Source: Candidatus Gallacutalibacter stercoravium
GTDB lineage: Bacteria > Bacillota > Clostridia > Oscillospirales > Acutalibacteraceae
Direction: 5' to 3'
DNA length: 64,000 bases
Assembly: GCA_018716975.1 (NCBI GenBank)
Contig: DVJE01000030.1
Coordinates: 1-64,000, forward strand
In this document: one piece after another, positions 34,902 to 43,250 of the stretch
Position numbering within the stretch: position 1 is the first letter of the stretch
Layout: each line of letters opens with the position of its first letter
Notes under the pieces: generated by a model
Database searches by the model: none
The model's input: the letters and a program-made list of their open reading frames with translations, nothing else
Told to the model about the DNA's origin: nothing
Program-made: the position numbers and the translations under genes

Positions 34902-35561
34902 TTAGCCCGGCCATTTGGCAATCAGAAAGTGGATGGGGATGCCTTGTTCAGAAAACATCTGCTCATGTTCGGTTTCTATATTACCTTCTATGCCTGCGGC
35001 GTGTAGATCATCGGTACGGTACAGTAGCTCAAACCCGCATTGCTCTAAATAAGACACAGAATCCTCAAACAACGGCGCATCATCCGTTTTAAAGTGGATT
35101 TCTCCCCCTGGGGTCAGAAAACTTTGGTATTTTTTTAACTGACGGGGATGGGTTAACCTTCTTTTTTTGTGCTTTTCACGGGGCCATGGATTACAAAAAT
35201 TAATATAGATGCGCGAAATACCGTCTTCAGGCGCCAATACTGTTTCGATTTGTTCCACATTTACCGCGCTAAGCAGTAAGTTTTGCACCTCTTTGCCTTG
35301 GCTGCCAAACAGCTGCACAATCTTGCGCCTGGCAACCCCCAACATATCGCTTTTTATATCAAAAGCCAAATAGTGAATATCGGGGTTTTGCAGGGCCAGT
35401 TGGGCAATAAAAGCCCCTTTGCCGCAACCAACCTCTAAATGCAAAGGGCCAGCGTTGTCAAAACATTCCGCCCATCTTCCACGGTTGAGAGCCGGTTGCT
35501 TCACAAAAAAAGGGCAGGCATCCAACTCCGGCCTCGCCCAAGCTTTTCTTCTAATTCTCAT
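34902..35561 (-). CDS. trmB: tRNA (guanine-N7-)-methyltransferase
   Basis: Methylates G46 in the tRNA variable loop with SAM. 219 residues. EVGCGKGAFIAQLALQNPD near 47 is the SAM loop, AFDIKSDM near 69 motif II, and NFCNPWPREKHKKRRLTHP near 123-141 the catalytic and tRNA-binding stretch characteristic of TrmB; FKTDDAPLFEDSV near 160 is also conserved. ATG start with AAAGGA upstream. Monocistronic, convergent with the plus-strand sugar transferase. Confidence 0.96.
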   Translation of the reverse strand: MRIRRKAWARPELDACPFFVKQPALNRGRWAECFDNAGPLHLEVGCGKGAFIAQLALQNPDIHYLAFDIKSDMLGVARRKIVQLFGSQGKEVQNLLLSAVNVEQIETVLAPEDGISRIYINFCNPWPREKHKKRRLTHPRQLKKYQSFLTPGGEIHFKTDDAPLFEDSVSYLEQCGFELLYRTDDLHAAGIEGNIETEHEQMFSEQGIPIHFLIAKWPG

Positions 35562-35754
35562 GTGCTTCGTTCCTTTCTGTTCTTGCGCAACATTTAGTAT
35601 AGCAAACCAAGTAATGCTTGTCGATATCCTTCTGAAAATTTCGACAAAACCCTTTTATGTGATTTGGTATGAAGCGATACAGTTTAATTTCCATTTTTTT
35701 CAAATTTATAAAAAGTGCTGAAATCTATAAATATCCTGCTTTTTTTCCTTTTTC

Positions 35755-35764
35755 ATGCTATAAT
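35755..35764 (+). promoter_or_regulatory. extended -10 promoter of the GH13 gene
   Basis: Perfect TATAAT at 35759-35764 preceded by ATGC, an extended -10. The -35 position (35736-35741, CTGCTT) is poor. Transcription would begin near 35771, leaving a leader of about 95 nt that folds into alternative hairpins. Confidence 0.5.
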
Positions 35765-35771
35765 AAAACAC

Positions 35772-35823
35772 AGAAAAGCTTGATTTCATCACTTTTCTAA
35801 GCTCTCCCGCGGTAGAGCTTTTC
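35772..35823 (+). promoter_or_regulatory. leader with competing hairpins, possible attenuator
   Basis: AGAAAAG (35772-35778) can pair with CTTTTCT (35792-35798), leaving AAGCTCT (35799-35805) / AGAGCTT (35814-35820) to form a second hairpin followed by TTT. Alternatively GAAAAGCT (35773-35780) pairs perfectly with AGCTTTTC (35816-35823) and opens both. This layout resembles a transcription attenuator; no ligand family is recognised. Confidence 0.35.
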
Positions 35824-35865
35824 AGCTAACGTCAACCGACTATGTAGATAGGAGTGTGTTATCAA

Positions 35866-38292
35866 ATGAACGCGTCTTCAAAATCTTCAAATAAAAAATC
35901 ATCTCAAAGCCGCAGCAACAACAAAACCAAAGAAAAAAGTATCAACACGCAGCCAGAGCAGGAACTAAAGCAAGAGACTCCCATGGTTCAAGAAGAAGCA
36001 GCCGCCGCTAAGGCCGATGCTCCGGAAAAAGCGGCCGCTCAGCCTGCCAAAACCACGAGGGCAAGAAAGCCCCGCGGCTCCGCCTCATCTAGCGCAGCTA
36101 AAAAAGGCACGGCCACAGCAAAAGAAACCGCTAAACCTGCAAAGAAAACCAGGGCTTCTGCCAAGAAAAAAACCGGCACAACTGCCTCCAATACGCAACC
36201 GGAAGAACCCTCCAAAGCGAGCGAAAACAACCTTACCCCTGTTTTGGCCGGCAAAGATTTGGTAGAAAGCAAGGCCAAAGATAGAGGGATGACGCAGGTT
36301 ACACCTACTGAAAAAAGGATTGTGAAAACCGAGCAAAAGGAAAAAACATTGGTTACCTCTTCTCCGGCCTCAACGGCTATGGCAAGCCAGCCGCCTAAAG
36401 AGTTGCGTTTAACCACGGTTTCCTCCCCAAATGCAACCCTACCGCAGGCCGGCGTACAGGGTGTAGCACTCGACGTGGACGCCGAGGCAGAATTCAATCA
36501 ACGGCTGGAGCAGCATTATGACGAACTGAAATGGCTGTATACCGACCTATATGACGAAATTCAGCCTTTGGAGGATTTGATTGGCAACCTACGTATTATT
36601 TATGTAAAAGAAAGAAAGCCCGCTTTAAAAGCATTGGATCGCGCCAGGCTGCAAAACCTAGATTGGTATCGCGGTAAAGCCTTGCGCGGTGCTTTGTTGG
36701 ATGTTGGCCGCTTTGCAGAAAACTTAGAGGGAGTGGGCCAAAAGCTGGATTACTTAAAAGGCCGCAGAATCAACCTGCTGCATTTACTCCCCTTGTTTGA
36801 AACCCCTTCTTATGCGATGGATCCCTATGTGATAACCGATTTCCGCTCTATCAAAAAAGAACTGGGGACGCCTGCACAGCTGGAAGAACTGGCCGACCGC
36901 TGCCGCGCCGAAGGTATCAGCTTAAGTTTAGATTTTGTGATGAACCATACAGCGGATAACCACGAGTGGGCTTTGCGTGCCAAAGCTGGGGATCCCGCCT
37001 ACCAAAGCCGGTACATCTGCTACAGCGATCACGATTTTGTATCGCAATATGAACGCACCATGCCGGGCGCCTTTACTTATGACGAAGGGTTGCACCGTTA
37101 TGTGATGACCACATTCGGCCGCCATAGCTGGGATTTAAACTATAAGAATCCCGTTGTATTTAATGAAATGGTATACCATTTGCTTTATTGGGCAAACCGC
37201 GGGGTTGAGGTTTTTCGCTTAGACGCTCTTCCCTGTATTTGGAAACAATTCGGCACCAATTGCCATGATTTACCGCAGGTGCATTCCATTGCCCGGATGC
37301 TGCGCATCATTTGCGACATTGTCTGCCCGGCAGTGCTGTTGAATGCAGAGGCTGCGGTGGCGCCGGCACAGGCTACGCCTTATTTCGGCAGCCCGGATAA
37401 ACCCGAATGCCATCTGGTGGCAAACACTTCAACCAGCGCCTATATATGGAACAGCCTCGCCACCCGCGATGTGCGCATGCTGCGAGAGCAAATAGATAAA
37501 ATGGATTGCTCCGGCACCAATCACACCTATGTAAACACCCTACGGGATCACAATAGCATCGAGTGGCACCTAGACGACGATGCCATCCGCCGTTACGGCT
37601 TTGACCCTTATCTGCACCGTAAATTCCTCAACGATTTCTTTGCGGGAACCTATCCCGATAGCTTCAGCCGCGGCGAACTGTACCGTTATAACCCCTTAAC
37701 CGGCGAGGCGGAAAACTGCGGCACCACAGCCTCCTTTTGCGGATTGGAAAAGGCCCTTTTGGATCAGGATGAAGAAGCTATCAGCATAGCCATCAACAGG
37801 CAGCTCATGCTGTATGCCTTGCTCGCTTTCTTACCAGGCATCCCCATGATATACAGCGGCGATGAATTGGGGCAAACCAACAATTACAGCTACAAAGAAG
37901 ATCCGCAACTTGCCGCCAACTCTATTTATTTGCAACGCGGCACATTTGATTGGCAGGCCGCTCAACAAAGCATGGATGCTTCTACCGTACCTGGTAGATT
38001 GGGCCGGGGATTATTGCCTATTCAAACCCTAAGCTCTCAGTATGCGGTGCTATCCGACAGCGCTCGGTGTTTCACCTTTGATACCGGAGATCTCAATGTT
38101 TTGGCTGTGGCCCGCCAGTATAAAGATGAACAGGTGATCGGGTTATTTAATTTCTGCGAAGGTTCAAAAGAACTATCTTTGCCAGATGGCGGAAGCTATA
38201 CCGATCTGTTTACCAACGCTACCGTTTCCCCCGAAAAAATCACGCTCAAGCCCTATCAATACCTGTGGCTAACCAAGCGTCAGCTTGGATAA
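35866..38292 (+). CDS. amylosucrase-like GH13 protein with long basic N-terminal tail
   Basis: 808 residues. Residues 1 to ~195 are a low-complexity, Lys/Ala/Ser/Thr-rich tail with K-P and A-K runs, not part of the GH13 family. Residues ~205-300 are helical, like the N domain of amylosucrase. The barrel then shows region I DFVMNHTADNHEWA, region II VFRLDALPCIWK (nucleophile Asp), region III LLNAEAAVAP (acid/base Glu) and, further on, IPMIYSGDELGQTNNYSY. Amylosucrases make alpha-1,4-glucan from sucrose. Region IV reads R-D-H-N-S-I-E-W where amylosucrase has R-C-H-D-D-I-G-W, so the transition-state Asp appears replaced by Asn. Catalysis may therefore be altered or lost. ATG at 35866 with AGGAG 11 nt upstream. 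No signal peptide. Monocistronic, with its own terminator. Confidence 0.8.
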   Translation: MNASSKSSNKKSSQSRSNNKTKEKSINTQPEQELKQETPMVQEEAAAAKADAPEKAAAQPAKTTRARKPRGSASSSAAKKGTATAKETAKPAKKTRASAKKKTGTTASNTQPEEPSKASENNLTPVLAGKDLVESKAKDRGMTQVTPTEKRIVKTEQKEKTLVTSSPASTAMASQPPKELRLTTVSSPNATLPQAGVQGVALDVDAEAEFNQRLEQHYDELKWLYTDLYDEIQPLEDLIGNLRIIYVKERKPALKALDRARLQNLDWYRGKALRGALLDVGRFAENLEGVGQKLDYLKGRRINLLHLLPLFETPSYAMDPYVITDFRSIKKELGTPAQLEELADRCRAEGISLSLDFVMNHTADNHEWALRAKAGDPAYQSRYICYSDHDFVSQYERTMPGAFTYDEGLHRYVMTTFGRHSWDLNYKNPVVFNEMVYHLLYWANRGVEVFRLDALPCIWKQFGTNCHDLPQVHSIARMLRIICDIVCPAVLLNAEAAVAPAQATPYFGSPDKPECHLVANTSTSAYIWNSLATRDVRMLREQIDKMDCSGTNHTYVNTLRDHNSIEWHLDDDAIRRYGFDPYLHRKFLNDFFAGTYPDSFSRGELYRYNPLTGEAENCGTTASFCGLEKALLDQDEEAISIAINRQLMLYALLAFLPGIPMIYSGDELGQTNNYSYKEDPQLAANSIYLQRGTFDWQAAQQSMDASTVPGRLGRGLLPIQTLSSQYAVLSDSARCFTFDTGDLNVLAVARQYKDEQVIGLFNFCEGSKELSLPDGGSYTDLFTNATVSPEKITLKPYQYLWLTKRQLG

Positions 38293-38326
38293 GCCGTTTC
38301 TTAAATGACTACACGATACTAATGTC

Positions 38327-38366
38327 AAAAGAAAACCAGCGTCTTTTTAGGCGCTGGTTTTCTTTT
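38327..38366 (+). terminator. terminator of the GH13 gene
   Basis: GAAAACCAGCG (38331-38341) pairs with CGCTGGTTTTC (38352-38362), 10-nt loop, followed by TTTT; the A/T flanks extend the stem. Strong intrinsic terminator about 35 nt after the stop codon. Confidence 0.9.
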
Positions 38367-38412
38367 GTGTGTTTTAGATAAAAGAGCCCCCCACTCGGCC
38401 TACACAACATAC

Positions 38413-38435
38413 AAAAAAGCAGGTTCCTCGCCTGC
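38413..38435 (-). terminator. terminator of ftsZ and the dcw cluster
   Basis: GCAGG (38419-38423) / CCTGC (38431-38435) stem, 7-nt loop; on the minus strand it is followed by six T. It sits about 85 nt after the ftsZ stop. Confidence 0.7.
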
Positions 38436-38518
38436 CGCCCTTCACAATACCGAAAAACGTCAGTTGAAAAACCTGCCCTATGTTTTTGTCTTACTAAGAA
38501 AACAGCCGAGAAATCAAC

Positions 38519-39697
38519 TTATTTGCGGTTAAAGATCGACATAATATCGTAGTAAGTATCGTCATCATCGTTGGTGTTGCGCGCAGCCGGAGCCGGTTGT
38601 GACGGACGGGCCGGTTGCTGGGCACTTTGTTTTGCAGCTGTTTCCGCTCCCCTGGCTGGGGCAACGGGCTGTTGCCGTACGGAACCGCTCGCCTTAATCG
38701 GCGCCGCCGCAGGCTCTTCCACCACGGGAGTATACGGCTCATGCGTCGCGAATCCGGTTGCAATCACGGTGACACTCATTTCATCGTTCATATCTTCATC
38801 AAAGGCAGCGCCCCAAATGATGTTGGCCTCTTCATCCGCCTGCGCGGCAATCATAGCCGAAGCAGTTTCCACCTCATCCAAACCAATATCAGGCGACGAG
38901 GTGATATTGATGATAACGCCCTTTGCACCATTGATAGCTGTTTCCAGCAGGGGGCTGCTAATAGCCATATTCGCAGCAGCTTCCGCTTTATCCTTACCCG
39001 AAGCATGGCCCACGCCCATATGCGCATAGCCCGCGTCTTTCATCACCGCCGTAACGTCGGCAAAGTCCAAATTGACGATACCAGGCAGCAAAATCAAATC
39101 AGAAATACTTTGCACACCCTGGCGCAACACATCATCGGCCACAGCAAAGGCATTGAGCAGTGTAATGCGCTGTTCGCTAACATATTTCAGCCTCTCATTG
39201 GGAATAACCACCAAAGAATCCACATGTTCCCGCAGTGCAGCAATGCCCGCTTCCGCCTGCTCCATACGGCGGCGGCCCTCGAATTCAAAGGGCTTGGTTA
39301 CGATGCCTACCGTTAAAATGCCCATATCACGAGCAATTTCTGCCACAATAGGCGCCGCCCCTGTGCCAGTGCCGCCCCCCATACCGGCGGTAATAAACAC
39401 CATATCGGTGCCGCGAATCACGGCCGCAATGGCCTCACGGCTTTCATCGGCCGCTTTTTGCCCAATTTCAGGCTTGGAGCCTGCGCCCTTACCGTGGGTA
39501 ATCTTTTCGCCGATTTGAATTTTCTGGCTGGCTTGCGAACGCAGCAGCGCCTGACGATCGGTGTTAATCGCAATAAACTCTACACACTTTACACCGGAGT
39601 TTACCATGCGATCAATCGCGTTGCCACCACCGCCGCCTACGCCGATAACTTTAATTTGTACTATATTCTCAAAGTCATTATCCAGCTCAAAAGGCAT
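38519..39697 (-). CDS. ftsZ: cell division protein FtsZ
   Basis: Tubulin-like GTPase that forms the Z ring. 392 residues. [17 protein letters not shown] near 12-28, the GTP signature [12 protein letters not shown] near 103-114, and the T7 loop with [22 protein letters not shown] near 205 (catalytic Asp in the loop). After the globular domain (~315) comes a Pro/Ala-rich linker and the C-terminal peptide [15 protein letters not shown], which binds FtsA/SepF-type partners; its ending is slightly different from the usual D-I-P-x-F-L-R/N-R. It is the last gene of the dcw cluster, preceded by its own candidate promoter. Confidence 0.97.
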   Translation of the reverse strand: MPFELDNDFENIVQIKVIGVGGGGGNAIDRMVNSGVKCVEFIAINTDRQALLRSQASQKIQIGEKITHGKGAGSKPEIGQKAADESREAIAAVIRGTDMVFITAGMGGGTGTGAAPIVAEIARDMGILTVGIVTKPFEFEGRRRMEQAEAGIAALREHVDSLVVIPNERLKYVSEQRITLLNAFAVADDVLRQGVQSISDLILLPGIVNLDFADVTAVMKDAGYAHMGVGHASGKDKAEAAANMAISSPLLETAINGAKGVIINITSSPDIGLDEVETASAMIAAQADEEANIIWGAAFDEDMNDEMSVTVIATGFATHEPYTPVVEEPAAAPIKASGSVRQQPVAPARGAETAAKQSAQQPARPSQPAPAARNTNDDDDTYYDIMSIFNRK

Positions 39698-39781
39698 AAC
39701 CGTCTTCCTCCCAATTTGACTTCTTTTTTATGTAAGTTTCTGATTTTTTGTATCATCTCTATCAAAAAATGCTCATATAAT

Positions 39782-39810
39782 AATCTAACACGTTTTTAGG
39801 TGAAATTCAA
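39782..39810 (-). promoter_or_regulatory. candidate internal promoter for ftsZ
   Basis: TTGAAT (complement of 39805-39810), 17-nt spacer, TAGATT (complement of 39782-39787) in the 148-bp gap between divIB and ftsZ. It would allow ftsZ expression independent of the upstream cluster. Confidence 0.45.
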
Positions 39811-39845
39811 GAAAATATTGCGATTTTCCGTCTAAATGCATAATC

Positions 39846-40718
39846 TTATTCGCTTATATTTGACGCGGCGTTGATATCAGAAATACGGAACGGCGCCATA
39901 TTATCGCTTACCGCCAGCGACACATCCAGCACCCCCTCTTCTTCCTCCCCAATATTGGGCGGCTGTAGGCAATTAATGGCAAAACGGATTTTATAATCCA
40001 TTTCTTCCGGCGTAGTGGGTAATCCCAACTTTACCAACACCCTGTTATCATAGGTTAAAGTGGGGCTGGTTATATTGGTTAAATCGATTTCCGTCACTTT
40101 TTCCATCTGATTGCGCTCAATCGCCTGCGTAATGCTTTGCAGCACTTCTTGTGCATTTTGATCTTCAAACTGCACACTGCTGCCAGGCTGCGCATTTTCC
40201 AATTGAATTCCCTTAATGATCGGCAAATCTTCCTTGGGCTGATCTGCCACCTCTAACACTTTGCCCTGGCTGCTGATAATCACATAGCCGTCTTGCTGGC
40301 TAATAACCCCAGAAGGGGTGGCTTCTTTCACAGTGATTACAATTTTGTTGGGGATTCGGCGCGAGATTTCTACTGTTTCTACGTAAGGTAAAGCATTTTC
40401 AATAGAAGCCGCACCCTCCTTGGCTTTACACAAAAACAGGTTTTGCCCCTGCTCAATGCCGCTTAATTCAATAACCTGCGCCGAATCATAGCGGGTTTCG
40501 CCTTCAACGGTTATCGTGTCAATTTTAAACAGCACGGTTAAAGATAAGGCCAGCGCCACCCCCAGCACGGCCAAAATTAAAAAACCGTATAACAGCCATA
40601 AGCGGACTTTCCGGCTGCGTGCGCTTTTTCGGGGTGAAAGATGTCTGCGCCTATCATCCTGTGCCGGCCGGTGAACAACTTTTTGTCTTTGCTGATTTAC
40701 GGTATTTTTTTTCGTCAT
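39846..40718 (-). CDS. divIB: cell division protein DivIB/FtsQ
   Basis: Bitopic divisome protein linking FtsL and the septal PBP. 290 residues: basic cytoplasmic N-terminus (~1-50), one membrane span (LLYGFLILAVLGVALALSL, ~47-66), the POTRA domain (FKIDTITVEGETRYDSAQVIELSGI from ~68) and a beta domain with PNKIVITVKEATPSGVI near 130. ATG at 40718, 6 nt after GAGGA, is preferred over an ATG two codons earlier. It lies 9 bp downstream of murA in the usual dcw order. Confidence 0.9.
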   Translation of the reverse strand: MTKKNTVNQQRQKVVHRPAQDDRRRHLSPRKSARSRKVRLWLLYGFLILAVLGVALALSLTVLFKIDTITVEGETRYDSAQVIELSGIEQGQNLFLCKAKEGAASIENALPYVETVEISRRIPNKIVITVKEATPSGVISQQDGYVIISSQGKVLEVADQPKEDLPIIKGIQLENAQPGSSVQFEDQNAQEVLQSITQAIERNQMEKVTEIDLTNITSPTLTYDNRVLVKLGLPTTPEEMDYKIRFAINCLQPPNIGEEEEGVLDVSLAVSDNMAPFRISDINAASNISE

Positions 40719-40727
40719 AGCCATTCC

Positions 40728-41981
40728 TCAGATCCTTTTTATCACAGCTCCAACCGTAGATAGGGTTTGTTCAATGGATTCATATCCCCTATCGATATGC
40801 CGCAAACCGCTCAACTCGGTTACACCGTCGGCGCCCACGCCGGCTACCACCAACGCCGCGCCACCGCGCAAGTCGGGCGCTTCTACCCGCGCCCCCGATA
40901 GGCGGAAAACCCCTTCTACAACCGCCACGCGGCCCTCTACTTTTATGTTGGCGCCCATGCGCGACAACTCCCCCACATGCTTATAGCGGCATTCAAAAAT
41001 ATTTTCTACAAATACGCTGGTGCCGCGGGCCGTGGCCGACATCGCCATAACCGGCGCTTGTGCATCCGTAGGAAAGCCGGGATAAGGCATAGTGCGAACC
41101 ATTTTAATGGGCTGCAGCCTTTCGGGCGCCTGCAAACGCACTGTGTGCCTATGGGCTACTACGGTACATCCCGCCTCTTCAAACATGGGAAGGATTTGCC
41201 CAAGATGTTGCGTTTCCACGTGCTTTAACTCTAGGCAGCCTCCCGTTACGGCCGCGGCGGCCAAATAGGTTGCCGCAGCAATGCGATCGGGAATAATACG
41301 ATGTTCTACCCCCTGCAAACGTTCCACGCCTTCAATCGTTACCGTTCCCTCACCGGCCCCGGTAATTTTAGCGCCGCAACTATTAAGAAAGTTGGCTAAA
41401 TCCACAATTTCCGGCTCACGGGCCGCATTGGTTATAATAGTTACCCCTTTTGCCAGTACCGCCGCCAGCATAATATTTTCGGTAGCTCCTACGCTGGGGA
41501 ACAACAACGCTATAGGCGCGCCCTGCAACCCATGGGGCGTAGTGCAATCCAAATAACCATGAGATTCATCGATAACAACCCCCATTTGCCGCAAAGCCTT
41601 TAGATGCAAATCAATAGGGCGCGGCCCCAATTCGCATCCTCCGGGCAGCGAAAGGCGCGCTTTACCCATACGCGCCAGAATAGCACCCAAAAACACAATG
41701 GAGGAACGCATCTCCCGCATCAGATGATCCGGGATATCGTAGCGGGAGATACTGTCTGCCGAAAGCAACAACGATTTTTTCTGCCGCTCTGCCTGGCAGC
41801 CCAAATAACGCAGGATTTGAACCGATACCTCTACATCGGACAAGGCAGGGCAATTATGTAAACAGCTTTGGCCATGACATAAAATGGTTGCCGCAAGTAG
41901 GGGCAGGGCACTATTTTTCGCCCCGTGTATCTCTAGTTCACCTTTTAGAGGATGACTTCCCTCAATGATCAATTTAGACAT
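40728..41981 (-). CDS. murA: UDP-N-acetylglucosamine 1-carboxyvinyltransferase
   Basis: First committed step of peptidoglycan synthesis: transfers enolpyruvate from PEP to UDP-GlcNAc. 417 residues. GAKNSALPLLAATIL near 20-34, the active-site cysteine in LPGGCELGPRPIDLHL near 112 (Cys present, so fosfomycin-type sensitivity is expected), PSVGATENIMLAA near 160, and PYPGFPTDAQAP near 300 are hallmark MurA segments. ATG at 41981 with AAGGTG upstream; the reading frame extends 13 codons further without a better start. It sits between murG and divIB, a position often taken by murA or murB in Clostridia. Confidence 0.96.
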   Translation of the reverse strand: MSKLIIEGSHPLKGELEIHGAKNSALPLLAATILCHGQSCLHNCPALSDVEVSVQILRYLGCQAERQKKSLLLSADSISRYDIPDHLMREMRSSIVFLGAILARMGKARLSLPGGCELGPRPIDLHLKALRQMGVVIDESHGYLDCTTPHGLQGAPIALLFPSVGATENIMLAAVLAKGVTIITNAAREPEIVDLANFLNSCGAKITGAGEGTVTIEGVERLQGVEHRIIPDRIAAATYLAAAAVTGGCLELKHVETQHLGQILPMFEEAGCTVVAHRHTVRLQAPERLQPIKMVRTMPYPGFPTDAQAPVMAMSATARGTSVFVENIFECRYKHVGELSRMGANIKVEGRVAVVEGVFRLSGARVEAPDLRGGAALVVAGVGADGVTELSGLRHIDRGYESIEQTLSTVGAVIKRI

Positions 41982-42085
41982 GGCAAACACACCTTTCTTC
42001 TTTTCCGGCAAATATTTCACAGCGCCAGCCCGCTCAAACGGCTCTGTGCACTATACTATGCCGAAAAAGCCGGTGTGGTTCGCCA

Positions 42086-43207
42086 CTACTTTTTACTTAA
42101 AACCTCACAGATCCCGCGATAGATCCGCTCGCTGGAATCAGTGATGGCCATTTTTTTTGCATTTGCTTGATAGGCGCGCAGCACATCGGGGTGCGAAACC
42201 ATTTCATCCACCATTGAAATCAACCGTTGCCCCGTCAAATCCTTTTCTTCCAAAATACTGGCCGCCTGGCGGCGAACCAAAGCCATGGCGTTATGGTATT
42301 GATGGTTTTCCGCAACGTTGGGAGAAGGAATCAAAATCGACGCCCGGCCTTGCGCTTGTAGTTCGCTTAGAGTTCCTGCCCCTGCCCGGCAGATAACCAA
42401 ATCCGCCGCCGCAAAACAGTCGGCTATATCATCAATATACTCGCGAATATCCAAATTAGGGTGCTGCGCCAACCGAACGCCTTTTTCTTCTAACCGCTGG
42501 GGGAACCATTTGCCATACTGCCCATAAGCATGGATGTGCTGATAACGATCCTCCTTCGCGCTCCAGGCGATTAAATCCGCCACAGCTTCGTTGATCTTAC
42601 GCGCCCCTAAGCTGCCCCCAAAGGACAAAATAACCGGGCGTGTGTCCAGGCGCAGCTTTTTTCTGGCTTCTTCTCGCTGCGCCGTTAAAAACTCGGCACG
42701 TACCGGGTTACCCGTAACCACCCAAGGGCAGCCTTGCGGCAGATATTTTTTCGCGTCCTCCACCGTTAAAAACACTTTGCTGGCATATTTCGCAAGCATT
42801 TTATTTGTCACGCCCGGATAGGCGTTCTGCTCATGAATGACAATAGGCACTCCCAACTTTGCCGCCGCGCGCAACACGGGCCCACTGACGTAACCGCCTG
42901 TTCCCACACAAATATCCGGTGCAAAGCTGCGAATAATTTTTTTCGACGCGGCGCTAGAGGTAACCAATAGTTTCAAAGTGCGCAGGTTCTTTTTGAACCC
43001 TTCCCAATTGAGCTTTCTCTGAAAACCCGATATGGCAATTTCTTGGTAAGCGTAACCGGCCTTAGGCACCAGTTTACCTTCCATTCCGCCTTTCGCCCCC
43101 ACATAAAGGATCTCAGCCTGGGGCTGCTGTTGCTTTACATATCCGGCAATGGCCAAGGCTGGGTTAATATGGCCCGCCGTTCCGCCGCCGGCAAATAAAA
43201 TTTTCAT
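42086..43207 (-). CDS. murG: undecaprenyldiphospho-muramoylpentapeptide beta-N-acetylglucosaminyltransferase
   Basis: Makes lipid II from lipid I and UDP-GlcNAc on the inner membrane face. 373 residues, GT-B fold. GGGTAGHINPALAIAG near 8-23 (acceptor loop), TGGYVSGPVL near 100, IHEQNAYPGVTNK near 122, LSFGGSLGARKINEAV near 190 and CRAGAGTLSELQAQGRASILIP near 265-285 (UDP-GlcNAc site) are all present. ATG at 43207 has GGGGAGG 7 nt upstream. 43 bp separate it from ftsW. Confidence 0.97.
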   Translation of the reverse strand: MKILFAGGGTAGHINPALAIAGYVKQQQPQAEILYVGAKGGMEGKLVPKAGYAYQEIAISGFQRKLNWEGFKKNLRTLKLLVTSSAASKKIIRSFAPDICVGTGGYVSGPVLRAAAKLGVPIVIHEQNAYPGVTNKMLAKYASKVFLTVEDAKKYLPQGCPWVVTGNPVRAEFLTAQREEARKKLRLDTRPVILSFGGSLGARKINEAVADLIAWSAKEDRYQHIHAYGQYGKWFPQRLEEKGVRLAQHPNLDIREYIDDIADCFAAADLVICRAGAGTLSELQAQGRASILIPSPNVAENHQYHNAMALVRRQAASILEEKDLTGQRLISMVDEMVSHPDVLRAYQANAKKMAITDSSERIYRGICEVLSKK

Positions 43208-43250
43208 TACAAAACCTCCCCTGCCAAATTTTCTACGCGACACACGGGCG

